This document shows, one piece after another, positions 34,768 to 45,751 of a stretch of 64,000 bases of DNA; the stretch's first letter is position 1, and every line of letters begins with the position of its first letter. The notes under the pieces are model-generated. The model saw only the letters and a list, made by a program, of their open reading frames with translations. It was not told the DNA's origin and made no database searches. Source of the DNA: Bacteroidales bacterium (GTDB taxonomy: Bacteria > Bacteroidota > Bacteroidia > Bacteroidales > G3-4614); contig JAFXDI010000048.1 in NCBI GenBank assembly GCA_017521245.1, positions 45,234-109,233 on the forward strand. Reading direction: 5' to 3'. Made by a program: the position numbers and the translations under genes.

Positions 34768-36690
34768 CTACTTAATACACAATGTATATATTGCTGCCGC
34801 TGCTAATATCATGGCTCCTACGATATATACCCACACATACATTTGTAATTTTCCTGATTGGAAGTCTTTTATCTTCTCAGACACAGAATTTGTTACTGTT
34901 GCAAACATATCCATTGTTCCGTCAATTATATGACGATCAAACCATGCTATTGGTTTTGATATTTTTGCAAAAATGATTTTGTGTGTTATAAATTGATATA
35001 CGTTATCCATATAGAAACGGTTGTATGCCCATTTGTGCAAACGTGGTAATGCTGCCTGCATCTTCTCTGGTTTGCTGTTGGGTTTTGCAAATAACCATGT
35101 TGCTAATAGTATTGCTACTACTGCACATACTACACTTGTTATTGCTACTGTCATATCAAGGTGTATGTGGTATGATTCGCCGTTTGAGGTTACAAATTCT
35201 CCAAATGGTATAAATCCTGCTACACATGTAATAACTGCTAATATTATTAGGGGTATAGTCATCGTTGCTGGTGACTCGTGTGGGGTGTGTTCATGTTTTG
35301 CCTCTTTTCCCCAGAATATTCCAAAGTATAGACGGAACATATAGAATGCTGTGATTGCTGCTACTATTGTCATCCATACTCCCCAGAACATGCTCTTATT
35401 GAATGCTGCGGCAAGGATTTCATCTTTACTGAAGAATCCTGAGAATGGAGGTATTCCTGCTATTGCCAAACATGCTATCAGGAATGTTATGTGTGTAATG
35501 GGCAGATATTTTCTTAATCCTCCCATATGACTCATTTCGTTTGAGTGTACTGCATGGATTACTGCTCCTGCTCCCAAGAATAACAACGCTTTAAACATTG
35601 CGTGTGTGAATAGGTGGAACATTGATGCCATATAACCTAATCCTCCCTCTGATGGTACCATTGATGTACATACTCCTAAGGCTACTATCATAAAGGCTAT
35701 TTGTGATATGGTTGAGAATGCGAGTACGCGTTTTATGTCGCTTTGTACACACGCTACTATTGCTGCATATAGTGCTGTTATTGCTCCTACCCATGTTATT
35801 AGTTCTAATACATCGGGTACTGATAGATATACAGGGAACAGACGTGCTACAAGATATACTCCTGCTACTACCATAGTTGCTGCGTGTATCAATGCTGATA
35901 CTGGTGTTGGTCCTTCCATTGCATCGGGCAACCATATATGTAGTGGGAACATTGCTGATTTTCCTGCTCCTCCCATAAATATCAATGCCATTGCCCATGA
36001 TGCTACTGAACATCCCATGAATGTTGCTCCTGATGTTGTGGTTAAGAAGAATCCTCCGTCGGCTGTTAGTTGATCAAATGAGAATGTCTCAGTATAGAAT
36101 GATAGTAATAGTATTCCTATTAGGAATCCTAAGTCAGCAAAACGTGTTACAATGAACGCTTTTTTAGATGCTGATACTGCTGAGGGTTTTGTGTAGTAGA
36201 ATCCGATTAACAGATATGATGATACTCCTACCAACTCCCAAAAGATATACATTTGGAATATGTTTGTTGCTACTACCAATCCTAACATTGAGAATGAGAA
36301 AAGCGATAAGAACGCATAGTAACGTTGAAATCCTTTCTCACCGTGCATATATCCCATACTATATATGTGTACCATTAATGATACTGTGGTTATTACTACA
36401 AGCATCATTACTGATATAGGATCAAGCAATATTCCTAAATTGATTGTCAGTTTTTCGGTAAAACCTAACCACTCAAAGTTATATGGTATTAGTGCTTGAC
36501 GAACACCATCTACTCTCTCCATTCCAAAGTATTGGAATGCTACCATATATGACAATACTGCTATTGTTGCCAATCCTAATGTTCCAAGGATTCCAGCAAA
36601 TTTTTGCGACATTTTATTTCCGCCTAACGCTAATGTTAGGAACATAAATAATGGTAACGCAAGTATTACAATTGAATATGAAAAATCCAT
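34768..36690 (-). CDS. nuoL: NADH-quinone oxidoreductase subunit L
   Basis: Distal proton-pumping subunit of complex I, 640 residues, with about 16 helices including the C-terminal lateral helix extension characteristic of NuoL. Conserved motifs are FWELVGVSSYLLIGFYY near residue 150, FPLHIWLPDAMEGPTPVSA near residue 248 and STISQIAFMIVALG near residue 325. It follows nuoK after 13 bases. Confidence 0.95.
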   Translation of the reverse strand: MDFSYSIVILALPLFMFLTLALGGNKMSQKFAGILGTLGLATIAVLSYMVAFQYFGMERVDGVRQALIPYNFEWLGFTEKLTINLGILLDPISVMMLVVITTVSLMVHIYSMGYMHGEKGFQRYYAFLSLFSFSMLGLVVATNIFQMYIFWELVGVSSYLLIGFYYTKPSAVSASKKAFIVTRFADLGFLIGILLLSFYTETFSFDQLTADGGFFLTTTSGATFMGCSVASWAMALIFMGGAGKSAMFPLHIWLPDAMEGPTPVSALIHAATMVVAGVYLVARLFPVYLSVPDVLELITWVGAITALYAAIVACVQSDIKRVLAFSTISQIAFMIVALGVCTSMVPSEGGLGYMASMFHLFTHAMFKALLFLGAGAVIHAVHSNEMSHMGGLRKYLPITHITFLIACLAIAGIPPFSGFFSKDEILAAAFNKSMFWGVWMTIVAAITAFYMFRLYFGIFWGKEAKHEHTPHESPATMTIPLIILAVITCVAGFIPFGEFVTSNGESYHIHLDMTVAITSVVCAVVAILLATWLFAKPNSKPEKMQAALPRLHKWAYNRFYMDNVYQFITHKIIFAKISKPIAWFDRHIIDGTMDMFATVTNSVSEKIKDFQSGKLQMYVWVYIVGAMILAAAAIYTLCIK

Positions 36691-36703
36691 GTCCTCTTAT
36701 CTT

Positions 36704-37015
36704 TTAGTTTTTCATCTTATCTAAGTTATCAGACTTGATGTTTTTGATGTTTCGATAAATATTTATTATTATGGCAATTGCTATGGCTGTTTCTGCTGCT
36801 GCTATTGCTATTGCAAATAGGGTAAAGAAGAATCCTTCAAGTTGTGAGGGATATAAATATCGGTTAAATACAGCAAAGTTTATATCTACTGCATTCAGCA
36901 TCAACTCTAATGATATGAGGACAGCCAACATATTGCGTCGTGCTATGAATCCATATACTCCTGCAAAGAACATAACACCGCTTACTACTAAGTAATATAT
37001 ATAAGGTATTTCCAT
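36704..37015 (-). CDS. nuoK: NADH-quinone oxidoreductase subunit K
   Basis: Small three-helix membrane subunit of complex I, 103 residues, the usual family length. The two buried glutamates of the E-channel appear in SLELMLNAVDINF near residue 36 and AIAAAETAIAIAI near residue 70. It lies 5 bases after nuoJ and 13 before nuoL. Confidence 0.95.
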   Translation of the reverse strand: MEIPYIYYLVVSGVMFFAGVYGFIARRNMLAVLISLELMLNAVDINFAVFNRYLYPSQLEGFFFTLFAIAIAAAETAIAIAIIINIYRNIKNIKSDNLDKMKN

Positions 37016-37020
37016 AGTTT

Positions 37021-37533
37021 TTATCTTTTACGGGCTATCATAATGCCTCCGATTATACATGCTAACAAGAGTACACTTATTAACTCAAAGGGTAATACAT
37101 ATTGGTATTGTCCTGAACCTAATAAATCCTCTCCTACTCGTTTCATTGTTATATCTTCGCCAAGTGCATATCGCGAATTGGGAAAGACGTGTGTAAATAA
37201 TGAATATCCGCAAACAATTAGTCCTAAGACGGCTGCAGATAATGCCATTATCAACTTACTTTTTTTAATTGACTCTTTGTTTTGTCCTAACCCTTGTGTT
37301 AATAGTATTGAAAAGACAAAGAGTACGACTATACCTCCTGCATATACCGCTACTTGTACTGCTCCTAAAAATTCATACTCAAGTTGAAAATAGAGAGCCG
37401 CTGTGCCAAATAATACAAACAACAGGTAAGTTGCAGAACGTAACAAATGTTTTGTAGTAACCGCCATCACAGAGAATATTGTCATTACTGCTGCGATGAT
37501 GTAAAAGATTACTTCGCTACCAATGTTTTCCAT
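37021..37533 (-). CDS. nuoJ: NADH-quinone oxidoreductase subunit J
   Basis: Membrane subunit of complex I, 170 residues and five hydrophobic segments. The helix-3 pi-bulge region reads QVAVYAGGIVVLFVFSILLT near residue 57, a hallmark of NuoJ. It follows nuoI after 11 bases. Confidence 0.94.
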   Translation of the reverse strand: MENIGSEVIFYIIAAVMTIFSVMAVTTKHLLRSATYLLFVLFGTAALYFQLEYEFLGAVQVAVYAGGIVVLFVFSILLTQGLGQNKESIKKSKLIMALSAAVLGLIVCGYSLFTHVFPNSRYALGEDITMKRVGEDLLGSGQYQYVLPFELISVLLLACIIGGIMIARKR

Positions 37534-37544
37534 ATTATCGTGTT

Positions 37545-37991
37545 TTATTTTTTATTTAATTGCTTTACTAATTTTGAACGTGTAAATACTGCTTGTTCAA
37601 AATCGTTTGTAAACTCTATTGCTTTTGTAGGGCAACCTTCTACACATAATTGACAGAATGTACAACTGCCTATATCATACATATAGGTATCTAATACTTT
37701 TTTCTTTTTACCATCTTCGGTCTCTTCAACATGAGAGGTTATTTTGATGGTTTGATTTGGGCAGTTCATTGAACATAATCCACATGCAGTACATTTGTTT
37801 TTTCCGTTCTCATCATGTACCATTACAAGTGTTGCTCTAAATCTGTCGGCAATCTTCAATGTTTCTCTATTCTCGGGATAACATTGTGTAATCTTAGGTG
37901 TGAAAAACTCTTTTAGTGTTATTTTCATACCTATCAAAAGTGTCCATAGACCTTTGAAAATAGATTTTATGTACTCTACTAAACTCTTCAT
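37545..37991 (-). CDS. nuoI: NADH-quinone oxidoreductase subunit I, 2x[4Fe-4S]
   Basis: Peripheral iron-sulfur subunit of complex I that passes electrons toward NuoB. The 148-residue protein has two ferredoxin-type cluster motifs, CTACGLCSMNCP near residue 67 and CTFCQLCVEGCP near residue 106, preceded by an amphipathic N-terminal helix. It begins only 6 bases after the atpG stop, so it is read through from the ATP synthase genes. It is the first nuo gene on the downstream side of the interruption. Confidence 0.94.
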   Translation of the reverse strand: MKSLVEYIKSIFKGLWTLLIGMKITLKEFFTPKITQCYPENRETLKIADRFRATLVMVHDENGKNKCTACGLCSMNCPNQTIKITSHVEETEDGKKKKVLDTYMYDIGSCTFCQLCVEGCPTKAIEFTNDFEQAVFTRSKLVKQLNKK

Positions 37992-37997
37992 AATCTA

Positions 37998-38876
37998 TTA
38001 ATGCATTGATCCTCCTACTATATCTAATAATTCGTTTGTAATTCCTTGTTGACGCAATTTGTTGTAATCCAATTGTAACTCCTCCAACAGTTTCTTAGCG
38101 TTATCACTCGCCGACTGCATTGCTATTACTCGTGCTGCCTGTTCTGATGCTCTTCCGTTATATATTGCATCTTGCATATCTACTCGCACAAATAGTGGCA
38201 ATATTGACAAGAATATCTCTTGTTTTGTTGGTTCGTATATGTATGGATTTTGATGTCCACTTGTTTCTTGCTCTGTTGACAATTGAGTTGAATCAATTGG
38301 CAATAGAGTGCGTGTTTCGACCGGTTGAGATGCCATAGATTTAAATTTGGGGTATATCACCTCAACTTCATCGTAATTCTTTGATAAATAGTTCGATATT
38401 AAATCATCAGTAAACTCTCGTATTACTGTTGAAGGGCTCTTTGCTGTGAGGTATTCTGATTTTTTTACCTCTACTCCTTGCATTTTTGACAATATTGAGG
38501 TCATCTTTTTCCCTAAAGGATAGAGTGTTATCTGACACTCCTCTCCATAGGTATTACGTACATACTCCATTCTCTCTAATAGTTTTTTAAAGAGATATAC
38601 ATTGTATGCTCCACATAATCCCTCCTCTGAACCTATTATCACAAATGCAAATCGAGATACCGAACGTATTTCGGTAAGGGGTGATGGATAATCTCCGTCA
38701 GATGAGAGAAGATGTGATATTACCGAACTTAATTGGTTACGGTACGGATGCATCATACGAAGTGCTCCTTCTGCCTTACGTAGTTTGGCAGAAGATATCA
38801 TCTTCATTGCACCTGTTATCTTCTCTGATGACTTGGTTGAGGTTATCCTTCCTTTTATCTCCCTTATTGTTGCCAT
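37998..38876 (-). CDS. atpG: ATP synthase F1 subunit gamma
   Basis: Central rotor shaft of F1. 292 residues; N-terminal helix MATIREIKGRITSTKSSEKITGAMKM is cited by position (residues 1-26), with the family signature near the C-terminus SASDNAKKLLEELQLDYNK. It is the last of the eight atp genes, 11 bases after atpA and 6 bases before nuoI. Confidence 0.95.
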   Translation of the reverse strand: MATIREIKGRITSTKSSEKITGAMKMISSAKLRKAEGALRMMHPYRNQLSSVISHLLSSDGDYPSPLTEIRSVSRFAFVIIGSEEGLCGAYNVYLFKKLLERMEYVRNTYGEECQITLYPLGKKMTSILSKMQGVEVKKSEYLTAKSPSTVIREFTDDLISNYLSKNYDEVEVIYPKFKSMASQPVETRTLLPIDSTQLSTEQETSGHQNPYIYEPTKQEIFLSILPLFVRVDMQDAIYNGRASEQAARVIAMQSASDNAKKLLEELQLDYNKLRQQGITNELLDIVGGSMH

Positions 38877-38887
38877 CTTATCTGTTT

Positions 38888-40459
38888 TTAAAATCTGCTT
38901 GCTACGCTTTCTGCTACTATGCGTAATTTCTCTTCGATCTCCTCATCAAGTTTTCCTACTTGAAGTTGATCTAAAATATCAGCTTGATGTTTAGTTCGCA
39001 ATAGTTCTAAGAATGATTTTTCAAACTCTTTAATATTCTCTACTGCTACATCTTTTAACAGACCTTTAATTCCACAATATATTATTGCAATCTCCTCTCC
39101 CACTGGCATTGGTGAATATTGAGGTTGTATCAACAATTGACTGTTCTTACGTCCTCGGTCAATTACCATTGCTGTAACTGGGTCAACATCTCCTCCGAAC
39201 TTTGTAAATGCCTCCAACTCACGATATTGTGCTTGAGCTATTTTTAATGTTCCAGCAATTTTTTTCATTGCCTTTACTTGTGCATTTCCTCCTACACGTG
39301 ATACTGATATACCTACGTTAATTGCAGGACGTTGTCCTTGGTGGAATAGGTTTGTCTCAAGGAATATCTGTCCGTCAGTAATTGAAATTACGTTTGTTGG
39401 AATATATGCTGATACGTCTCCTGCTTGTGTCTCAATTACTGGAAGGGCTGTTAATGATCCTCCTCCTTTTAACATTGGACGCATTGAATCAGGAACATCG
39501 TTCATTGTTTTTACTACCTCCTCATTATCAATGATTTTTGCTGCTCTCTCCAACAATCTTGAGTGTAGATAGAAGATGTCTCCCGGATATGCCTCTCGTC
39601 CTGATGGACGGCGTAATATCAATGATATCTCACGATATGATACCGCTTGTTTTGATAAATCATCATATACTACTAACGCATGGCGACCTGTGTCTCTAAA
39701 GAACTCTCCTATTGCGGCTCCTGCAAAGGGTGCATAATATCTCATTGATGCGGGATCTGAAGCATTGGCTGCCAAAACAATTGTGTAGTCCATTGCTCCA
39801 TGCTCTTTTAGTGTATTTACTAATGCCGCAACTGATGATGCTTTTTGTCCGATTGCTACGTATATACAGTATACAGGCTCTCCTGCCTCGTAATTTTTAC
39901 GTTGGTTAATTATTGTATCTACGGCAATGGTTGTTTTTCCTGTTTGGCGGTCACCAATGATAAGCTCGCGTTGTCCTCGTCCGATAGGAATCATTGCATC
40001 AACTGCCTTTATTCCTGTTTGCAATGGTTCTTTTACTGGTTGACGGTATATTACTCCGGGTGCTTTGCGGTCAAGTGGCATTGGTATTAACTCTCCTTCT
40101 ATTGCTCCTTTTCCGTCAATTGGCTCACCTAATGTGTTTATTACCCTGCCTAATAGAGCTTCTCCTACTGGGATTGATGCAATTAAACCAGTACGACGAA
40201 CGGTCATATTCTCTTCAACTTTTGAAGTCTCGCCCATCAAAATTACTCCGACATTGCTGTCTTCGAGGTTCATGGCAACTCCTCGTACTCCATTTTCAAA
40301 CTCTACTAGTTCGCTGGCGTGTACGTTGTCTAATCCAAATACATGGGCTACTCCGTCTCCCACACTGAGGACTGTTCCAACCTCTTCAAAATTGACACGA
40401 TTATCTACTTCTTCAAGTTGACGTCGCAAGATATCTGATACTTCACTTGGTTTTATCAT
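38888..40459 (-). CDS. atpA: ATP synthase F1 subunit alpha
   Basis: Non-catalytic nucleotide-binding subunit of F1, 523 residues. The P-loop GDRQTGKT is near residue 170, with [17 protein letters not shown] in the N-terminal beta-barrel and the signature [14 protein letters not shown] near residue 370. Its ATG overlaps the atpH stop by 4 bases. Confidence 0.97.
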   Translation of the reverse strand: MIKPSEVSDILRRQLEEVDNRVNFEEVGTVLSVGDGVAHVFGLDNVHASELVEFENGVRGVAMNLEDSNVGVILMGETSKVEENMTVRRTGLIASIPVGEALLGRVINTLGEPIDGKGAIEGELIPMPLDRKAPGVIYRQPVKEPLQTGIKAVDAMIPIGRGQRELIIGDRQTGKTTIAVDTIINQRKNYEAGEPVYCIYVAIGQKASSVAALVNTLKEHGAMDYTIVLAANASDPASMRYYAPFAGAAIGEFFRDTGRHALVVYDDLSKQAVSYREISLILRRPSGREAYPGDIFYLHSRLLERAAKIIDNEEVVKTMNDVPDSMRPMLKGGGSLTALPVIETQAGDVSAYIPTNVISITDGQIFLETNLFHQGQRPAINVGISVSRVGGNAQVKAMKKIAGTLKIAQAQYRELEAFTKFGGDVDPVTAMVIDRGRKNSQLLIQPQYSPMPVGEEIAIIYCGIKGLLKDVAVENIKEFEKSFLELLRTKHQADILDQLQVGKLDEEIEEKLRIVAESVASRF

Positions 40460-41004
40460 ACTTTGCTGCTGTTTACTAATTTTAAACGCATATTCTTTAA
40501 TTCTCTGTCAATTGATGAATCTAATTGCTGAGAATCGATTTTTATTATAAATCCTCCTATTATAGAGGGATCTACTTTATAGATTGCCTCTACCTCGCCT
40601 GTTACTTTTTGCGATATTAGAGATGTGATTTTCTCTAAGGTTTTATCATCCAACTCTACTGCTGTTGTTACCTCTACTAATGAGATATTGTTTTTCTTGC
40701 GATAGAGTTGTGAATACTTTAAAAATATCTCCCTTAGATACTCTTCTCTTTTGCTCTCAATTACAAATTTTACAAAGGTTTGATAGTGTTTGTCAGTTTC
40801 TTTACCAACAATGGCATTCATTATTGAGATTTTGTCTGAGACTGAGACAACAGGATTTATGAGTGTTTTACGCAACTCAGGAGTAGATGCATATGCCCTC
40901 TCTACCTCTTTGGCTATTGTATATAGCTTTGAAGATAGTCCTTTGTCCGACACATATTTGTATAGTGCTGTTGCGTATCTGCCAGGTATTACTCCTTCAC
41001 TCAT
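40456..41004 (-). CDS. atpH: ATP synthase F1 subunit delta
   Basis: Peripheral-stalk subunit joining F1 to subunit b, 182 residues. It shows the usual N-terminal helical domain ([15 protein letters not shown]) and a C-terminal region with [18 protein letters not shown] near residue 150. It lies 8 bases after atpF and overlaps atpA by 4 bases. Confidence 0.93.
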   Translation of the reverse strand: MSEGVIPGRYATALYKYVSDKGLSSKLYTIAKEVERAYASTPELRKTLINPVVSVSDKISIMNAIVGKETDKHYQTFVKFVIESKREEYLREIFLKYSQLYRKKNNISLVEVTTAVELDDKTLEKITSLISQKVTGEVEAIYKVDPSIIGGFIIKIDSQQLDSSIDRELKNMRLKLVNSSKV

Positions 41005-41012
41005 AGTTATTT

Positions 41013-41510
41013 TTAGTTTTGTTTCTCTATTTGTTTCAACATCTCATCTATTATCTCTTTTTGTTTTTTGTCATCGGACAGCTCCTTGCGTACAAGTTTC
41101 TCGGCTATCTGCAATGCAAAACCGCTAACTTCGGCACGGAACTGCTCCTCTGCTGCTCGGCGTGATTGCTCTATTGATTGAGCTGCCGCGTCCATTACCT
41201 TTTTGGCTTCGACACTGGCTGCACTCCTTGCCTCTTCGATTATTCGGGTTTTCATCTGAGCGGCCTCTTGAAGTATCTCAACTTGTTGACGATGTGCATC
41301 ATTCAGCAATTTTTGAGCATTTTCTGTTGCACTCTCAAGTTGTTTTTGTGCTTCTTGAGCATACCCTACTCCTTTGTCTATTAAATCGGCACGATCATCT
41401 ACACTCTTTAATATTATGGGCCAAACATATTTGGCCGCAACTATAAAGAGTAGTGCGAACAGGATTAATAGCCAGAACGAAAGTCCGAGTTCGGGTTTAA
41501 ACAGTTCCAT
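41013..41510 (-). CDS. atpF: ATP synthase Fo subunit b
   Basis: Peripheral-stalk subunit with one N-terminal membrane helix (FWLLILFALLFIVAAKYVWP, residues 11-30) followed by a long charged coiled coil rich in Ala, Glu, Gln and Lys. 165 residues, the usual length. It sits between atpE and atpH with small gaps. Confidence 0.94.
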   Translation of the reverse strand: MELFKPELGLSFWLLILFALLFIVAAKYVWPIILKSVDDRADLIDKGVGYAQEAQKQLESATENAQKLLNDAHRQQVEILQEAAQMKTRIIEEARSAASVEAKKVMDAAAQSIEQSRRAAEEQFRAEVSGFALQIAEKLVRKELSDDKKQKEIIDEMLKQIEKQN

Positions 41511-41525
41511 CTGAATTTTTTATTA

Positions 41526-41783
<258 letters not shown>

Positions 41784-41808
41784 TTATTTTTTATGATTAT
41801 TAATATTA

Positions 41809-42894
41809 TTATTTTTTCTCTTTGTGTTCTTCTTTATGTCCGTGTATTTGAGCCAATCCTATAAATATGGTTGATAGCATTGTAAATACATATGCCTGTA
41901 TTAAACATATTAAGAGGTGAAGCACTCCCATAAATAGGGCAAATAGTATTGAAAATACTGCTGTTCCTGTTTGTACGGCTTGTCCTAATGCTGCAAATAT
42001 GAATATCAAAGATATTAATACTAAGGTAATCATGTGGCCTCCCATCATATTGGCAAAAAGACGTATCATCAATGCTACTGGTTTTGTTAATGCTCCAAAT
42101 ACCTCAATTACCGGCATAATGGGTAATGGGAACTTCATAAACATTGGCACTTCGGGCCAGAACAGATCTTTCCAATAGTGTTTTGTTCCAAAGATGTTTA
42201 CTACTAAAAATGTTAAGAGTGCCAATACTAATGTAACTGCTATATTTCCTGATAGGTTTGCGCCTCCCGGGAATACTGTTATCATTCCTATTAGGTTAAT
42301 AGTGAATATGAAGAAGAATATTGTTAATAGATAGGGTGCAAAACGTTTTGCATCTGCACCTAATATTGGTTTTATTACTTCTACATATACCATCTCTATT
42401 AATAACTCTACACCCCCAAATAACTTGCGTGGGGCTTTGTTTGGATTCTTCTTATACCAACGTGCTAATGATAGTAATAGGGTAAGTATTATTACTGTTG
42501 CCAACATTATCTCAGACACGTTCTTAGTTATGGAAAAATCTAACGGACGATACTCTTTACCTTGGGCATCTATTCCAACTACTTTGCCTGAATTGTCTCC
42601 TTCGTGTGTTATTGTGAAGCCTTCATATTCTGCTCCATGTGCCAATCTTGCAGAACTGAAGATATGCCACTCACCTTGATAGTCACGGACAATTATGGGT
42701 AAGGGTAATTTTGCATCGGTACATGGTAATTCCCACTCGTATGAGTCTAAAAGGTGGTGGAAGATTAACTCTTTTACGTTGAGGCCTTCCTCATCATCAG
42801 CGTGTGATGATGCTTGTATTGTTGTTAATGGCAAAGCCAACAACATTACAAGTAATATTATGAACCTTTTATTTATAATAGTTAACTTATACAT
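41809..42894 (-). CDS. atpB: ATP synthase Fo subunit a, with exported N-terminal extension
   Basis: Stator subunit that forms the proton half-channels. At 361 residues it is about 90 longer than E. coli subunit a. The extra N-terminus starts with a signal-like segment (FIILLVMLLALPLTTIQASS) and then about 95 hydrophilic residues before the first membrane helix. The conserved arginine helix is visible in PVALMIRLFANMMGGHM near residue 275. Long N-termini occur in other Bacteroidota AtpB proteins, but their role is unknown. The start overlaps the atpC stop by 13 bases. Confidence 0.93.
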   Translation of the reverse strand: MYKLTIINKRFIILLVMLLALPLTTIQASSHADDEEGLNVKELIFHHLLDSYEWELPCTDAKLPLPIIVRDYQGEWHIFSSARLAHGAEYEGFTITHEGDNSGKVVGIDAQGKEYRPLDFSITKNVSEIMLATVIILTLLLSLARWYKKNPNKAPRKLFGGVELLIEMVYVEVIKPILGADAKRFAPYLLTIFFFIFTINLIGMITVFPGGANLSGNIAVTLVLALLTFLVVNIFGTKHYWKDLFWPEVPMFMKFPLPIMPVIEVFGALTKPVALMIRLFANMMGGHMITLVLISLIFIFAALGQAVQTGTAVFSILFALFMGVLHLLICLIQAYVFTMLSTIFIGLAQIHGHKEEHKEKK

Positions 42895-43115
42895 ACCGAT
42901 ACATTATTGTTGTTAACGTCAATAAATCCTCCGTTTATTTTTACGGTCGATAATTTTCCATCACTCTCGTACTCTAACTCTCCTTGTGTCAGCGTTGATA
43001 GCAACGATGCGTGATTTTCTAATATTGTGAAAGAACCTAATGTTCCAGGAAGGGTTACTTTTGTTACCTCTCCTGAGAATATTATGCCATCGGTCGATAT
43101 TATTTGGAGTTTCAT
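42882..43115 (-). CDS. atpC: ATP synthase F1 subunit epsilon, short form
   Basis: 77-residue protein corresponding only to the N-terminal beta-sandwich of epsilon (MKLQIISTDGIIFSGEV, LPGTLGSFTILENHASLLS). The C-terminal two-helix domain, which in E. coli inhibits ATP hydrolysis, is missing. Short epsilon subunits are known in Bacteroidota. It sits 11 bases after atpD and overlaps atpB by 13 bases. Confidence 0.93.
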   Translation of the reverse strand: MKLQIISTDGIIFSGEVTKVTLPGTLGSFTILENHASLLSTLTQGELEYESDGKLSTVKINGGFIDVNNNNVSVCIS

Positions 43116-43126
43116 TGTTGTTATCT

Positions 43127-44656
<1,530 letters not shown>

Positions 44657-44661
44657 CTATA

Positions 44662-45738
44662 TTAAAAATGCCAACCGAAAACTGTCATTAGTGTTACTAA
44701 TAATAGATTGAATAGACCTATTGGTAATAGATATTTCCACTCAAATTTAATTAGTTGGTCAATTCTCAATCGTGGGAATGTCCACTTAAACCACATTATT
44801 ATAAACATAATTACTGCGGTCTTCATAAAGAACCATATTACAGATGGTATATAATCCATTACTGTGTTGAATGTTTCCCATCCTGATATGTGTAGAGGCA
44901 TCCATCCTCCCAAGAATAGTAATGATGCTATTCCTGAGACTATAAACATATTCAAATATTCTGCTAAATAGTAGAATCCAAAGTGCATTCCTGAATACTC
45001 AGTATGGTATCCTGCTGTTAACTCTGATTCTGCCTCTGGCAAGTCAAATGGTCCACGATTTGTCTCTGCTGTTCCCGCAATGAGATATATCAAGAATGCG
45101 ATTACCATTGGAATATGTCCAGAGAATAAGAACCACGCACTCTCTTGTGCTGAAATCAATTGCGAAGTTTGCATTGTTCCTGCATATACTACTACTGATA
45201 GTATTGAAAGACCTATTGACAACTCATAACTTATCATTTGAGCACCGCTTCGCATTGCTCCAATTAGCGTAAATTTGTTGTTGCTTGACCATCCAGCAAG
45301 TAGTATTCCTAAAACTCCTATTGACGATACTGCCATAATAAAGAATACTCCAATATTAAAGTCGAGTGTTAGCAAGCCTTTACCGAATGGCATACAACCA
45401 AATGTTAACATTGATGATAAAATTACTAAGAATGGTGCTAATCCGTAAAGGAATTTATCACTATCTTTTATTGATATAATCTCTTTAATCAACATTTTAA
45501 ACATATCGGCAATAGGTTGCATTAAACCTAATGGTCCTACACGATTTGGTCCGTAACGGCATTGAAAGAATGCACATATTTTACGTTCAGCATATATCAA
45601 TGCCAATGCTATTAGAGCATATAAGAGTAGAAGTAATATTCCTATTATTAATCCTTCTACCAATACTACTGCCCAAGGAGCCATACAACTTTGCAGTAGT
45701 TCATCTATCCAATTTGTTATGGTTGAAAAGTCAAACAT
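44662..45738 (-). CDS. nuoH: NADH-quinone oxidoreductase subunit H
   Basis: Membrane subunit of complex I that forms the quinone-binding chamber with NuoB and NuoD. 358 residues and about eight helices, with [20 protein letters not shown] near residue 50, cited by position, and [20 protein letters not shown] near residue 235, which holds the acidic loop. It is the last nuo gene before the atp block. Confidence 0.95.
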   Translation of the reverse strand: MFDFSTITNWIDELLQSCMAPWAVVLVEGLIIGILLLLLYALIALALIYAERKICAFFQCRYGPNRVGPLGLMQPIADMFKMLIKEIISIKDSDKFLYGLAPFLVILSSMLTFGCMPFGKGLLTLDFNIGVFFIMAVSSIGVLGILLAGWSSNNKFTLIGAMRSGAQMISYELSIGLSILSVVVYAGTMQTSQLISAQESAWFLFSGHIPMVIAFLIYLIAGTAETNRGPFDLPEAESELTAGYHTEYSGMHFGFYYLAEYLNMFIVSGIASLLFLGGWMPLHISGWETFNTVMDYIPSVIWFFMKTAVIMFIIMWFKWTFPRLRIDQLIKFEWKYLLPIGLFNLLLVTLMTVFGWHF

Positions 45739-45751
45739 AATTTATCCTTTT

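Noticed and set aside
35591..36013. 140-residue minus-strand frame within nuoL
   Set aside because: A +1-shifted reading of nuoL with Ser/Thr/Arg-rich nonsense sequence.
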